Source of the DNA: Methanobrevibacter sp.
GTDB lineage: Archaea; Methanobacteriota; Methanobacteria; Methanobacteriales; Methanobacteriaceae
NCBI GenBank assembly: GCA_009776495.1
Contig: WRNS01000010.1
Location: forward strand, 1-11,546
Direction: 5' to 3'
Length of the DNA: 11,546 bases
The notes below the pieces were generated by a model. It made no database searches. It was not told the origin of the DNA and was given only the letters and a program-made list of their open reading frames with translations. Positions 1-6,608 of the stretch are shown here, in pieces (within the stretch, counting starts at the first letter, position 1; each line of letters begins with the position of its first letter). The position numbers and the translations under genes were made by a program.

Positions 1-32
1 TAAAAGAAATTGATAAAAAATTAAAGAGATGA
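1..32 (+). CDS. Possible 3' end of an upstream gene (partial)
   Basis: Reading from base 3, nine codons (KEIDKKLKR) run to a TGA at 30-32. The other two + frames close at once (TAA at 1, TGA at 11). The lysine-rich tail would suit the C-terminus of an archaeal protein, and 54 bp then separate it from the nuclease gene. In many archaea a RecJ-like gene follows the ribosomal protein S15 gene, but this tail is too short to assign, and it does not look like the S15 tails I remember. The real product is unknown. The stretch could also be non-coding. Confidence 0.3.
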   Translation, partial: KEIDKKLKR

Positions 33-86
33 AATAAATTTCTTAAAATAAAGACTAATGAACTATAATTTAAATTATGTGAAAAA

Positions 87-1484
87 ATGGATAATTTACC
101 TTCTAAATTAGAAAAATCGTATGAAAATGCGAAAAAAATCATTGAATCCTCAGAAGATATAAAAATTTATAGTCATAATGACTGTGATGGTATTTCTGCA
201 GGAGCTATTTTATCCACAATTCTTGACAGACAAAATAAAGTGCATGAAATTGAAATCGTTAGTTTAGATAAACTTGATAATTTAGAAATTGAAAACGAAC
301 TTACAATTTTTTCAGATTTAGGATCTGGGCAAAATGTTGATGAATTAGCTAAGGATTCTTCTAAAATAATAATCCTAGATCATCACCCACCTCTTAGAAA
401 TTTTAATTATAAAAACAAGGTTTCTTATGAATATTTAGAGATAAACCCATTACATCATGGTATCGACGGATCAAATTATATTTCTGGAGGGGGACTTAGC
501 TATTTTTTAGCTAAAGAATTTGGATATATGGATTTAAGCTGGATTGGGGTGCTTGCAGCTGTTGGAGATATGCAAAACAATATGACTGGAAAATTAGAAG
601 GTTTAAATTCTAGCATGTTAAAAGATAGTATAAATGAAGGATATGTAAATTCTATTAACGATTTATCTCTTTATGGAAGACAAACTCGACCACTTTTTGT
701 AGCTCTTTCTTATTTTAGTGATGTTAATCTCCCGATTACTAACAACCGAACTGAAGCTATAGCTTTGATGAAAAATTTAGGAATAGGTCGGAAAATTGGA
801 GATAGATCACGAACACTAAGTGATTTAGATAATCTTGAAAAAGGAAAGTTATTTTCCGAGTTAGTGAAAATGCTATCTAAAGAAGTTCCTGAAAATTATG
901 TTAAATATGTTCCTAAGCTTGTAGCAGCTGATTCATATGAGTTTTTAATGGAAGAAGATCATACATTTCTTCGTGATGCCTCAGAATTTTCAACAGCTAT
1001 GAATGCTTGTGCAAGAAATAATAGAGAGGATATAGCTATTGAAATATTAAAGGGAAATAGAACTAATTCATTAGATGAATTAGAAATCATTTCAAAAGAA
1101 CATAGAAGGTATTTAGCCCAAAATATCCAAAGAATAGAAGATGAAGATATGATCATTGAATTGGATAAAATTCAATACTTTGATGGAAATGGATTAAAAA
1201 CATCTGTTGTAGGAACTATTGCTGGAATGATACTTAGCTATGGAAACTGGAGAAAACCAATGATAGGTTTTACCCAAGTTGATGACAAACCAGAACACTT
1301 AAAAGTTTCACTTAGATGCTCAAGATTGTTAGCTTATGATGGAATACACTTTGGAAATATTATAAGAAAAATAGCTGCTTCAGTTGGAGGAAGTGGTGGA
1401 GGCCATTCAGTAGCTTGTGGAGCTTATATCCCTCAAGATAAAAAAGATTTATTTTTAAAAACTTTTGATGAATATAGCGATTGA
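87..1484 (+). CDS. recJ: RecJ-like single-stranded-DNA exonuclease, DHH/DHHA1 phosphoesterase family (archaeal GAN type)
   Basis: This 465-residue protein is full length for archaeal RecJ-like nucleases. The DHH domain shows motif I HNDCDG at residues 30-35, motif II FSDLGSG near 75-81, the name-giving DHH at 98-100 and motif IV VGDMQ at 159-163; these Asp and His residues bind the two catalytic metals. The C-terminal DHHA1 nucleic-acid-binding part ends in the glycine-rich GGSGGGH at 434-440. Members of the family degrade single-stranded DNA (sometimes RNA) from the 5' end. In Thermococcales the homologue GAN associates with the GINS-MCM replicative helicase; a role in replication or repair here is inferred from that. 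The ATG at 87 is chosen because GTGA at 79-82 can pair with the 16S tail and the frame has no better upstream start. It looks like a housekeeping gene at the edge of the glycan locus. A decayed copy of its 3' part lies about 300 bp downstream of the stop. Confidence 0.9.
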   Translation: MDNLPSKLEKSYENAKKIIESSEDIKIYSHNDCDGISAGAILSTILDRQNKVHEIEIVSLDKLDNLEIENELTIFSDLGSGQNVDELAKDSSKIIILDHHPPLRNFNYKNKVSYEYLEINPLHHGIDGSNYISGGGLSYFLAKEFGYMDLSWIGVLAAVGDMQNNMTGKLEGLNSSMLKDSINEGYVNSINDLSLYGRQTRPLFVALSYFSDVNLPITNNRTEAIALMKNLGIGRKIGDRSRTLSDLDNLEKGKLFSELVKMLSKEVPENYVKYVPKLVAADSYEFLMEEDHTFLRDASEFSTAMNACARNNREDIAIEILKGNRTNSLDELEIISKEHRRYLAQNIQRIEDEDMIIELDKIQYFDGNGLKTSVVGTIAGMILSYGNWRKPMIGFTQVDDKPEHLKVSLRCSRLLAYDGIHFGNIIRKIAASVGGSGGGHSVACGAYIPQDKKDLFLKTFDEYSD

Positions 1485-1779
1485 CCTTAAAGAGATGTTT
1501 AAAAAAAGAATAATCAATTTTTAAGATAATTTATACAAAATAATAAGAAAATAATTTATTTTAAAAATTAATTTCCATATAATAATAAAAATAAAAAAAA
1601 AAACATTTATTTGAAAAATTAATTTAATAAATTAATAATTTCAAAAATTAAAATTTTTTAATAACTATAACAAATCATTGAAAAAGGAAATTTTTATAAT
1701 TTAAAAAATAAATATATATTCCTCAATCATGACATATATCCCTCGTTAGACATTATTTCAATAAAAATGTTTGAAAAGT
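1485..1779. other. AT-rich spacer after the RecJ-like gene
   Basis: This stretch is almost entirely A and T with many short homopolymer runs, including a run of about ten As near 1594. I see no open frame with coding character, no convincing terminator hairpin and no RNA gene. It may contain further, unrecognisably decayed sequence of the RecJ-like copy that begins about 1780. Confidence 0.5.
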
Positions 1780-2100
1780 TAAATTTGACGAAATCAAAAT
1801 CGTGGAAATTTACTCAAGCAAAAATATCTATAAATGATAAGTTTTTTCTAAAATTTGTAAAAGTCTTTCAAAAAAGTCCAGGGAAGTAAAAGTCATGAGG
1901 AACGATTTTAAAGGATTTAACTAGGAAACCGGATAACCAAAGATTCGTTTCACTCAATTTCATCAGGTGAAAATATTTAAAAGTTTCGTTCAGATGCTCA
2001 AGATTGTTGCTTATGATGGGTCTCATTTTGAAATATTAAAAAAACTGATCAATCAGTTGAATAAAGTTGTAAAATTATTTAGTGATTGTGAAGCTTTATT
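1780..2100 (+). pseudogene. Decayed 3' fragment of a second RecJ-like exonuclease gene
   Basis: The stretch aligns co-linearly with the last third of the intact gene upstream, bases about 1070-1430 (residues about 329-450). The clearest match is 1983-2034 against 1300-1353: both contain AGATGCTCAAGATTGTT, followed by TTGCTTATGATGG or TTAGCTTATGATGG. Translated pieces match in turn: DEIKIV against DELEII, IRFTQ against IGFTQ, and VAYDGSHF against LAYDGIHF. The pieces fall in different frames with several stops, so the copy is dead. The glycine-rich GGSGGGH segment is replaced by unrelated codons. The 5' two thirds of the gene are not visible. It could be the remains of a tandem duplication, or the displaced original 3' end after the gene was replaced or used as an insertion site. 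Confidence 0.75.
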
Positions 2101-2381
2101 TACTTTATTAATTGGTGTGAAGATTACACATGAATTATAATACTATTAGACTGAATTATAATGATTATTTTTTAAAATGATAATTGGTTGCACCATTTAA
2201 TAAAAAAAACTTTCAAAGTCATATATAATCTTCCAAACACAGTTACTCAAACAATAAAAAAATATACGTTATCGTAATTTTTATAAGTATTGTTGATAAA
2301 TATCAATTAATATATTCTATTAAATATTATTAATTATCTTAATATTATATTAGCAATAGCGAAAATAATAATTTAACATGA
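2101..2381. other. AT-rich spacer upstream of the nucleotidyltransferase-cupin gene
   Basis: No gene is seen. It holds an 11-bp direct repeat (TGAATTATAAT at 2131-2141 and 2152-2162). Two weak candidate TATA boxes are CATATATAAT near 2219-2228 and TTAAATATTATTA near 2319-2331. The second would place a transcription start roughly 35-45 bp before the gene. In sequence this AT-rich neither stands out enough to call as a promoter. Confidence 0.35.
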
Positions 2382-2383
2382 TT

Positions 2384-2388
2384 GAGGA
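2384..2388 (+). promoter_or_regulatory. Shine-Dalgarno site that sets the start at 2394
   Basis: GAGGA lies 5 nt before the ATG at 2394. It overlaps the TTG at 2382 that would give the longest open frame, which argues that TTG 2382 is not the start and that translation begins at ATG 2394. The ATG at 2378 is out of frame. Confidence 0.65.
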
Positions 2389-2393
2389 AAAAT

Positions 2394-3401
2394 ATGTCAG
2401 AAACTGCTGGGATGATACTTTGTGGTGGATTTGGAAAGCGACTTAGACCAATAACTGAAAAAATCCCAAAACCTTTAGTTGAAATTAAAAATGAATATAC
2501 AATTTTAGATAAACAGCTATTTGATTTTAAAAATGCAGGGGTTGAAGATGTTTATCTTTTAACTGGCTTTTTAAATGAGAAAATAAAAGAGAGGTATGGA
2601 AATCAATACAAAGGAGTTAATGTTCATTATGTTATTGAAGATGAACCTCTTGGGACTTTGAATGCTATTCGTCTTGGTATGGAAGCTATTGATGGTTATA
2701 ATCAATCCATAATTAGAAATGGTGATGTGGTAGCTGATTTAAATATTAAAAAAATGATTGAACAAGGTCAAAAATCAGATTATCCTCTTTCTATATTCAT
2801 AACTCAGATGCAGTCCCCTTATGGTATTGTAGAAACAAGTGGAGATAAGCTTGTTTCATTCAAAGAAAAACCTTTTCTTGATTATTATATTAATGGAGGA
2901 GTATACTTTTCTAAAGGAAAACTCGATTTTGGCGAATTTAAAATTGGGGATATTGAAAAAACTCTATTTCCTTTAATGGCGAAAGAAAATAAAATTGGCT
3001 TTTATAAAGAAAACAATTTGTTTTGGATGGCAATTGATACAAATAAAGAGTTAGAAACTGTTAGAAAAGAATATGAAAATCGGACTGATAAGCCATGGGG
3101 TTATGAAAAGGTTTTAGTATATACAGATAAATATTTAACTAAGGAACTTTTTATTAAGGAAAGTTATCAAACTTCTTTCCATTTTCATGACAAAAAAGAT
3201 GAAACCATGTATATAATTTCAGGAGCAGGTTATATAGAATTTAATGATAAAAAAGAGTATTTTGGTAAAAATGATACAATTAGAATTGAACCAAAGGAAC
3301 AACATTCAATAGTAGCTACTGAAAATACTGTTCTTCATGAAGTGTCTACACCATATTTGGATGATACTATAAGAGTTAATGATTATTTTTATACTAGATA
3401 A
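2394..3401 (+). CDS. Sugar-1-phosphate nucleotidyltransferase fused to a C-terminal cupin domain
   Basis: This 335-residue, apparently cytosolic protein has two domains. Residues 5 to about 225 are an NTP_transferase (GT-A fold) domain: the nucleotide-binding loop LCGGFGKRLRP at 9-19 continues to PKPL, NGDV at 109-112 is the metal site, FKEKP at 156-160 is the product-binding lysine motif, and FWMAIDT at 210-216 matches the family's W-x-DIGT element. It should join a sugar 1-phosphate to a nucleoside triphosphate to give an NDP-sugar. After a linker (about 226-235), a cupin domain carries metal ligands in HFHDKKDE (H263, H265, E270) and H304 in PKEQHS. Classical ManC (GDP-mannose pyrophosphorylase plus phosphomannose isomerase) has the same order but is about 470 residues with a different N-domain, so this is not simply ManC. 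The nucleotide, the sugar, and whether the cupin isomerises, epimerises or only senses sugar are unknown. A frame beginning at TTG 2382 adds four residues but overlaps the ribosome site. Confidence 0.85.
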   Translation: MSETAGMILCGGFGKRLRPITEKIPKPLVEIKNEYTILDKQLFDFKNAGVEDVYLLTGFLNEKIKERYGNQYKGVNVHYVIEDEPLGTLNAIRLGMEAIDGYNQSIIRNGDVVADLNIKKMIEQGQKSDYPLSIFITQMQSPYGIVETSGDKLVSFKEKPFLDYYINGGVYFSKGKLDFGEFKIGDIEKTLFPLMAKENKIGFYKENNLFWMAIDTNKELETVRKEYENRTDKPWGYEKVLVYTDKYLTKELFIKESYQTSFHFHDKKDETMYIISGAGYIEFNDKKEYFGKNDTIRIEPKEQHSIVATENTVLHEVSTPYLDDTIRVNDYFYTR

Positions 3402-3412
3402 TTTATAGTTTC

Positions 3413-3466
3413 AACTAAAAATTTTAGAATGTTATCATTAAAGCTGTCTAAATCCTGTTTTTAGTT
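3413..3466. repeat. Imperfect inverted repeat just after the nucleotidyltransferase-cupin gene
   Basis: AACTAAAAA at 3413-3421 is the exact reverse complement of TTTTTAGTT at 3458-3466, and TTTAGA just inside pairs with TCTAAA. Together they could form an interrupted stem with a bulge and a loop of about 20 nt. It starts 12 bp after the stop codon, so it may be a transcription terminator or a processing stem. In a sequence this AT-rich, chance pairing is possible. Confidence 0.4.
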
Positions 3467-3557
3467 AAAATTTCATGAATTGAAAAAAAATTAATTTCTT
3501 GAAAAATGATTTTATTCTTTATAATTAAATAGAGGGAAAAAAACTTCTTTTTCAATA
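3467..3557. other. AT-rich spacer between the inverted repeat and the methyltransferase relic
   Basis: No gene or clear signal is seen. The last 20 or so bases before 3558 may be further decayed sequence of the methyltransferase relic (compare intact bases about 9425-9455), but the match is too weak to claim. Confidence 0.35.
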
Positions 3558-3788
3558 GATTAAAATCAAATTATTCAAAAAATCGATTGTGAAAGTTTTG
3601 ATATGATATACTACTTTACTCTGATTTATTACATTTAAAAGATTTATTTCCTATATCGCGAGAATTTTACAAAATTAAATCATGAATTATTAATTAAAAA
3701 ATTATAGAACCAAGGATTTAAACTTATAGATAAAGATGAAATTTTATTTCATAATGGTATTGGATTAGTAAGAATGGTCAATTGTTGA
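3558..3788 (+). pseudogene. Decayed C-terminus of a second FkbM-family methyltransferase
   Basis: One frame of 76 codons plus the final stop aligns almost end to end with the last 75 or so residues of the intact FkbM methyltransferase at 8768-9694. QKIDCE matches LKIDCEG, KIYFLYR matches EIYFEYH, ELLIKKL matches EILIDKL, NQGFKLIDKDE matches TQGFKLIEKEE, and GIGLVRM matches GIGIVKM shortly before both stops. Three stops interrupt it (TAA 3561, TAA 3636, TAG 3705), yet the frame is nearly collinear, so decay has been mainly by point mutation. The N-terminal two thirds, including the SAM-binding motif, are absent. It differs enough from the intact gene to be a paralogue or an older allele and not a recent copy. 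It sits between the nucleotidyltransferase-cupin and dehydrogenase genes, on their strand. Confidence 0.85.
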
Positions 3789-3879
3789 ATGTTATAAACT
3801 GGTTTATTAGTAAATATTATCTAGAATCTTGCTGATGAAAAAATATATTTAATGTCAATTTGATTAACTATATTACATC

Positions 3880-3985
3880 AAAAGGATTAATTGAGATGAT
3901 TATGGAATAAATTTTTTATGGCGTGAAAATAAAGTGTGGTTGTTAATATAAACTGATTTATTGGTATTAAAAAAGAATAGAATAA
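3880..3985 (+). pseudogene. Probable decayed C-terminus of a sugar nucleotidyltransferase
   Basis: In the frame of 3916, the codons read LWRENKVWLLI, a TAA at 3949, then TDLLVLKKNR. This resembles the end of the nucleotidyltransferase domain of the gene at 2394-3401 (FYKENNLFWMAIDTNKELETV, split here as FYKENNLF and WMAIDTNKELETV) and the family's general W-x-DIGT-x-x-D/E-L element. A preceding piece in another frame, GLIEMIME, resembles the D-L-I-E helix that normally comes before this element. Only about 35 codons are recognisable, with one stop and a frame change. The fragment ends just before the ribosome site of the dehydrogenase gene. The assignment rests on a short motif, so it is less certain than the methyltransferase relic beside it. 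Confidence 0.5.
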
Positions 3986-4007
3986 AATATTTTATAGGGG
4001 CAGTAAT

Positions 4008-5258
4008 ATGAATGGATTTAAAAATGATATAGTTATTATAGGGACAGGTAGGGTTGGTTTACCTCTTGGTCTAATGCTTTCTAAAGTTGGATTCAAATCT
4101 AGTGGCGTTGATAAAGATATGGACATTGCCAATTCAGTAAATAATAAAAAAATGCCTTTTAATGAAGCTCATTTTGATGAAATAATTAAAGATGTAGATT
4201 TTAATGTAGCATGTGACTTTGAAAATTTAGCTGAAACAAAAAACATCATAATTACCGTTGGCACACCTTTATTATCTCATATTGAAACCGATCTTTCTCA
4301 ATTAAATAGTGTTCTAGAGGAATTAACTGGAAAAATTGTTCCATCACATAATATTATATTAAGAAGTACTGTTGCACCAAAAACTACAGAGTATGTTAAA
4401 AAATTTTTAGAAAAAAAAACTGATTATGTTATTGGAAAAGATATATTTTTGAGTTTTTGTCCTGAAAGGATTGCGGAAGGGAAAGCTTATACTGAGTTAC
4501 AGGAGTTACCTCAGATTATTGGTGCAGAAGATGAAGAAAGTTTTAGATTAGCAAATAACATCTTTTCCAGATTAACAAAAAAAACATTCAAAACAAATTT
4601 CTTATCTGCAGAATTAGTTAAATTATTTAACAATATTAGTCGCTATGCTAATTTTGCAATTTCTAATCACTTTGCAATTGTTGCAGATGATTTTGGTCAG
4701 AATATTTATGATATATTAGAAATGGCAAATAGTGATTATCCTCGTGGAAATATTTCCACTCCAGGTTTTACTGCGGGAACTTGTTTACGGAAAGATTTTG
4801 GAATGATTAGTGAAAATATTCCATATTCAGATATTTTTTTAAGCTCGTGGAAAGTGAATGAATCAATACCTAAATTTTTAGTTGAAAACTTAAATAAACG
4901 TTGTGAAATATCAAATAAAAATGTTGCGGTTTTAGGTTATACCTTTAAGCAAGATGCAGATGATACGAGAGATAGTCTTGTTCCAAAACTAATAAGATAC
5001 CTTGAAAGAGAAGTTCCTTCTAAAATTATGGTATCCGAACCTTTTCTTGAATATATTGATGATAAATATAAAAATTATCCTTTGATAAATGCAGTTAAGA
5101 AGGCAGATATAATATATATAAGTACTAATCATTCAGAATTCATAGAAAAAAGAGATAAAATCTTAAAAAATGCTAAAGTTGATTGCTATTTTGTAGATCT
5201 ATGGAATGTTTTGGGTAAAAATAAAATATTCTTTAGGAAATCTGATGTAGAAATTTAA
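4008..5258 (+). CDS. Nucleotide-sugar dehydrogenase (UDP-glucose/GDP-mannose dehydrogenase family, UDP-HexNAc type)
   Basis: The protein has 416 residues, typical for the family. The NAD-binding Rossmann domain opens with GTGRVG at 12-17. CPER at 151-154 and ELVKLFNN around K205 and N209 are family active-site elements. The catalytic cysteine is C259 in TAGTCLRKD, a variant of the commoner G-G-x-C-x-x-K-D, with K262 and D263 conserved. The C-terminal UDP-sugar-binding domain has YTFKQDADDTRDS at 311-323. The enzyme should oxidise the C6 hydroxyl of a nucleotide sugar to a carboxylate in two NAD-dependent steps, giving a uronic acid. WecC-like enzymes act on UDP-ManNAc, but the exact substrate cannot be told. 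The ATG at 4008 follows AGGGG at 3996-4000. The next gene starts 35 bp downstream, so the two are probably co-transcribed, consistent with oxidation and epimerisation of one NDP-sugar. Confidence 0.88.
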   Translation: MNGFKNDIVIIGTGRVGLPLGLMLSKVGFKSSGVDKDMDIANSVNNKKMPFNEAHFDEIIKDVDFNVACDFENLAETKNIIITVGTPLLSHIETDLSQLNSVLEELTGKIVPSHNIILRSTVAPKTTEYVKKFLEKKTDYVIGKDIFLSFCPERIAEGKAYTELQELPQIIGAEDEESFRLANNIFSRLTKKTFKTNFLSAELVKLFNNISRYANFAISNHFAIVADDFGQNIYDILEMANSDYPRGNISTPGFTAGTCLRKDFGMISENIPYSDIFLSSWKVNESIPKFLVENLNKRCEISNKNVAVLGYTFKQDADDTRDSLVPKLIRYLEREVPSKIMVSEPFLEYIDDKYKNYPLINAVKKADIIYISTNHSEFIEKRDKILKNAKVDCYFVDLWNVLGKNKIFFRKSDVEI

Positions 5259-5293
5259 TATTTTGGGTTTATCGTTTAAATGGAGGAAAAAAT

Positions 5294-6292
5294 ATGAAAA
5301 AAGCATTGGTTACGGGCGGAGCAGGATTTATAGGTTTTCATTTAGCTAAACATTTACAAGAACATGATTGTGAAGTTACTATTATTGATGATTTATCACG
5401 TGGCATTGCAGATAGAGAATTCAATAGTTTTTTAAAAAAAGCAAATGTTAATTTTATAAAGGAAGATATGACTAAAAAAAGTTTTATGTCTAAACTTGAT
5501 GATAGATATGACGAAATTTATCATTTAGCTGCTTTAAATGGGACTAAATATTTTTATACAAAACCTGAAAAAGTTTTGGAAGTTAATATTTTAACTTTGA
5601 TGAATATTATTGAGTGGATAAATAATGATAATTGTGGAAAATTCCTTTTCACATCTTCTTCAGAAGCATACTCTGGAACAATTGCTGAATTTGAGGGTTT
5701 TAAAAATTATATTCCAACAAATGAAGATGTTCCCTTAACAGTTAACAATGTTTTCAATCCTCGTTTTTCATATGGTGGAAGTAAACTTATTGGTGAGCTA
5801 TTAACTATTAATATGTTAAATTCAAAAGAAGTTGATTATACAATTTCACGCTATCACAATATTTACGGTCCAAGAATGGGATTTGAGCATGTCATACCTG
5901 AATTTTGTGAAAGGATTTATAATAAGATTGATCCTTTCCCAATATATGGAGGTTATGAAACAAGAACTTTTTGTTATATTTCTGATTGCGTAAAAGCAAC
6001 AACATTAGTTATGGATAGTGAAAAAACAAATGGAGAAATTGTTAATATTGGGGCGGATGAAAATGAATTAAAAATTGTTGATGTTGCAAAAGCACTTTTT
6101 AATATTGCTAATCTTGATACAGAATTAGACATTCAAGAGGGTCTAGTAGGATCTGTAAAAAGGAGATGTCCGAATATAACTAAACTAAAATCATTGACAA
6201 ATTACAAACCAGATGTTTCATTTGAAGAAGGATTAGCCTGTACATATGATTGGTATATGAAAGCATTTGAAGAGATGGATAAAACCTCATAG
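5294..6292 (+). CDS. NAD-dependent epimerase/dehydratase (extended short-chain dehydrogenase family)
   Basis: This 332-residue protein has the full set of extended-SDR features. The Rossmann loop is GGAGFIG at 8-14, followed by D32 at the end of strand 2 (IIDDLSRG). TSSSEAY at 120-126 provides the catalytic Ser/Thr position, and Y160-x-x-x-K164 (YGGSK) is the catalytic pair. HNIYGPRM and a C-terminal NIG precede the substrate-binding region. Such enzymes epimerise, dehydrate or decarboxylate NDP-sugars through a 4-keto intermediate. RFSYGGSK and HVIPEF are reminiscent of 4,6-dehydratase and UDP-glucuronate-modifying groups, but the reaction cannot be fixed. The start is supported by a strong GGAGG at 5282-5286. 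It lies 35 bp after the dehydrogenase, suggesting it acts on that enzyme's uronic acid product or supplies its substrate. Confidence 0.88.
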   Translation: MKKALVTGGAGFIGFHLAKHLQEHDCEVTIIDDLSRGIADREFNSFLKKANVNFIKEDMTKKSFMSKLDDRYDEIYHLAALNGTKYFYTKPEKVLEVNILTLMNIIEWINNDNCGKFLFTSSSEAYSGTIAEFEGFKNYIPTNEDVPLTVNNVFNPRFSYGGSKLIGELLTINMLNSKEVDYTISRYHNIYGPRMGFEHVIPEFCERIYNKIDPFPIYGGYETRTFCYISDCVKATTLVMDSEKTNGEIVNIGADENELKIVDVAKALFNIANLDTELDIQEGLVGSVKRRCPNITKLKSLTNYKPDVSFEEGLACTYDWYMKAFEEMDKTS

Positions 6293-6353
6293 ATAATAAG
6301 AAAATATTATTGGAAAACTATCTATTTAAAAATTTTTTCATTTTACTAATTAA
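6293..6353. other. AT-rich spacer after the epimerase gene
   Basis: A short AT-rich stretch with a T-run (ATTTTTTC near 6333-6340) that could serve as a U-rich archaeal terminator. Nothing else is seen. Confidence 0.3.
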
Positions 6354-6515
6354 AAAACATTATTTATAAATAAGATTTATGGTTCTGGACAAAAAGTTTT
6401 TAATGAATACTTTTATATTTTTTATATAATTATTAAAATTTCAGTAAATATCGGCTATATTTATCCAAGAACTAATTTAAAACGAAAAAATCAAATAAAT
6501 GTGGAAATAAGATAG
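6354..6515 (+). pseudogene. Unassigned coding-like fragment, possible gene relic
   Basis: A frame of 53 codons without any start codon runs to TAG at 6513. It includes KIYGSGQKVFNEYF and later VNIGYIYPRTNL. The residues look protein-like for a sequence this AT-rich. The IYG-x-G-Q and NIG pieces recall the C-terminal half of extended-SDR epimerases such as the gene just upstream, but their spacing is about half the usual, so I do not assign it. A second frame continues (EDKFFIYLDETLELYLIN, stop near 6572), which could be the same relic after a frameshift. The spacer from 6516 to the glycosyltransferase start holds the latter piece, a possible TATA element (CATATATTTA near 6530) and the GGTG ribosome site at 6598-6601. 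Confidence 0.3.
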
Positions 6516-6608
6516 AAGATAAATTTTTCATATATTTAGATGAAACTCTCGAACTTTATTTAATTAACAGTTAATTATTATTAATATTATTATTGTTGGT
6601 GTGTAATA

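Noticed and set aside
959..1156. 65-codon open frame on the - strand inside the RecJ-like gene
   Set aside because: It lies wholly antisense to a well-supported coding region, has no recognised motif, and is explained by the AT-rich codon use of the + strand gene.
2131..2162. Direct repeat TGAATTATAAT, two copies 21 bp apart, considered as operator or CRISPR-like
   Set aside because: There are only two short AT-only copies with no further units; this is expected by chance in such sequence.
2382..2393. TTG at 2382 as the start of the nucleotidyltransferase-cupin gene
   Set aside because: It overlaps the GAGGA ribosome site that is well placed for ATG 2394, and the extra residues add nothing to the domain.
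2394..3401. Naming the fusion manC (GDP-mannose pyrophosphorylase/phosphomannose isomerase)
   Set aside because: The domain order fits, but the protein is about 130 residues shorter and the N-domain motifs fit the general sugar-1-phosphate nucleotidyltransferase group better.
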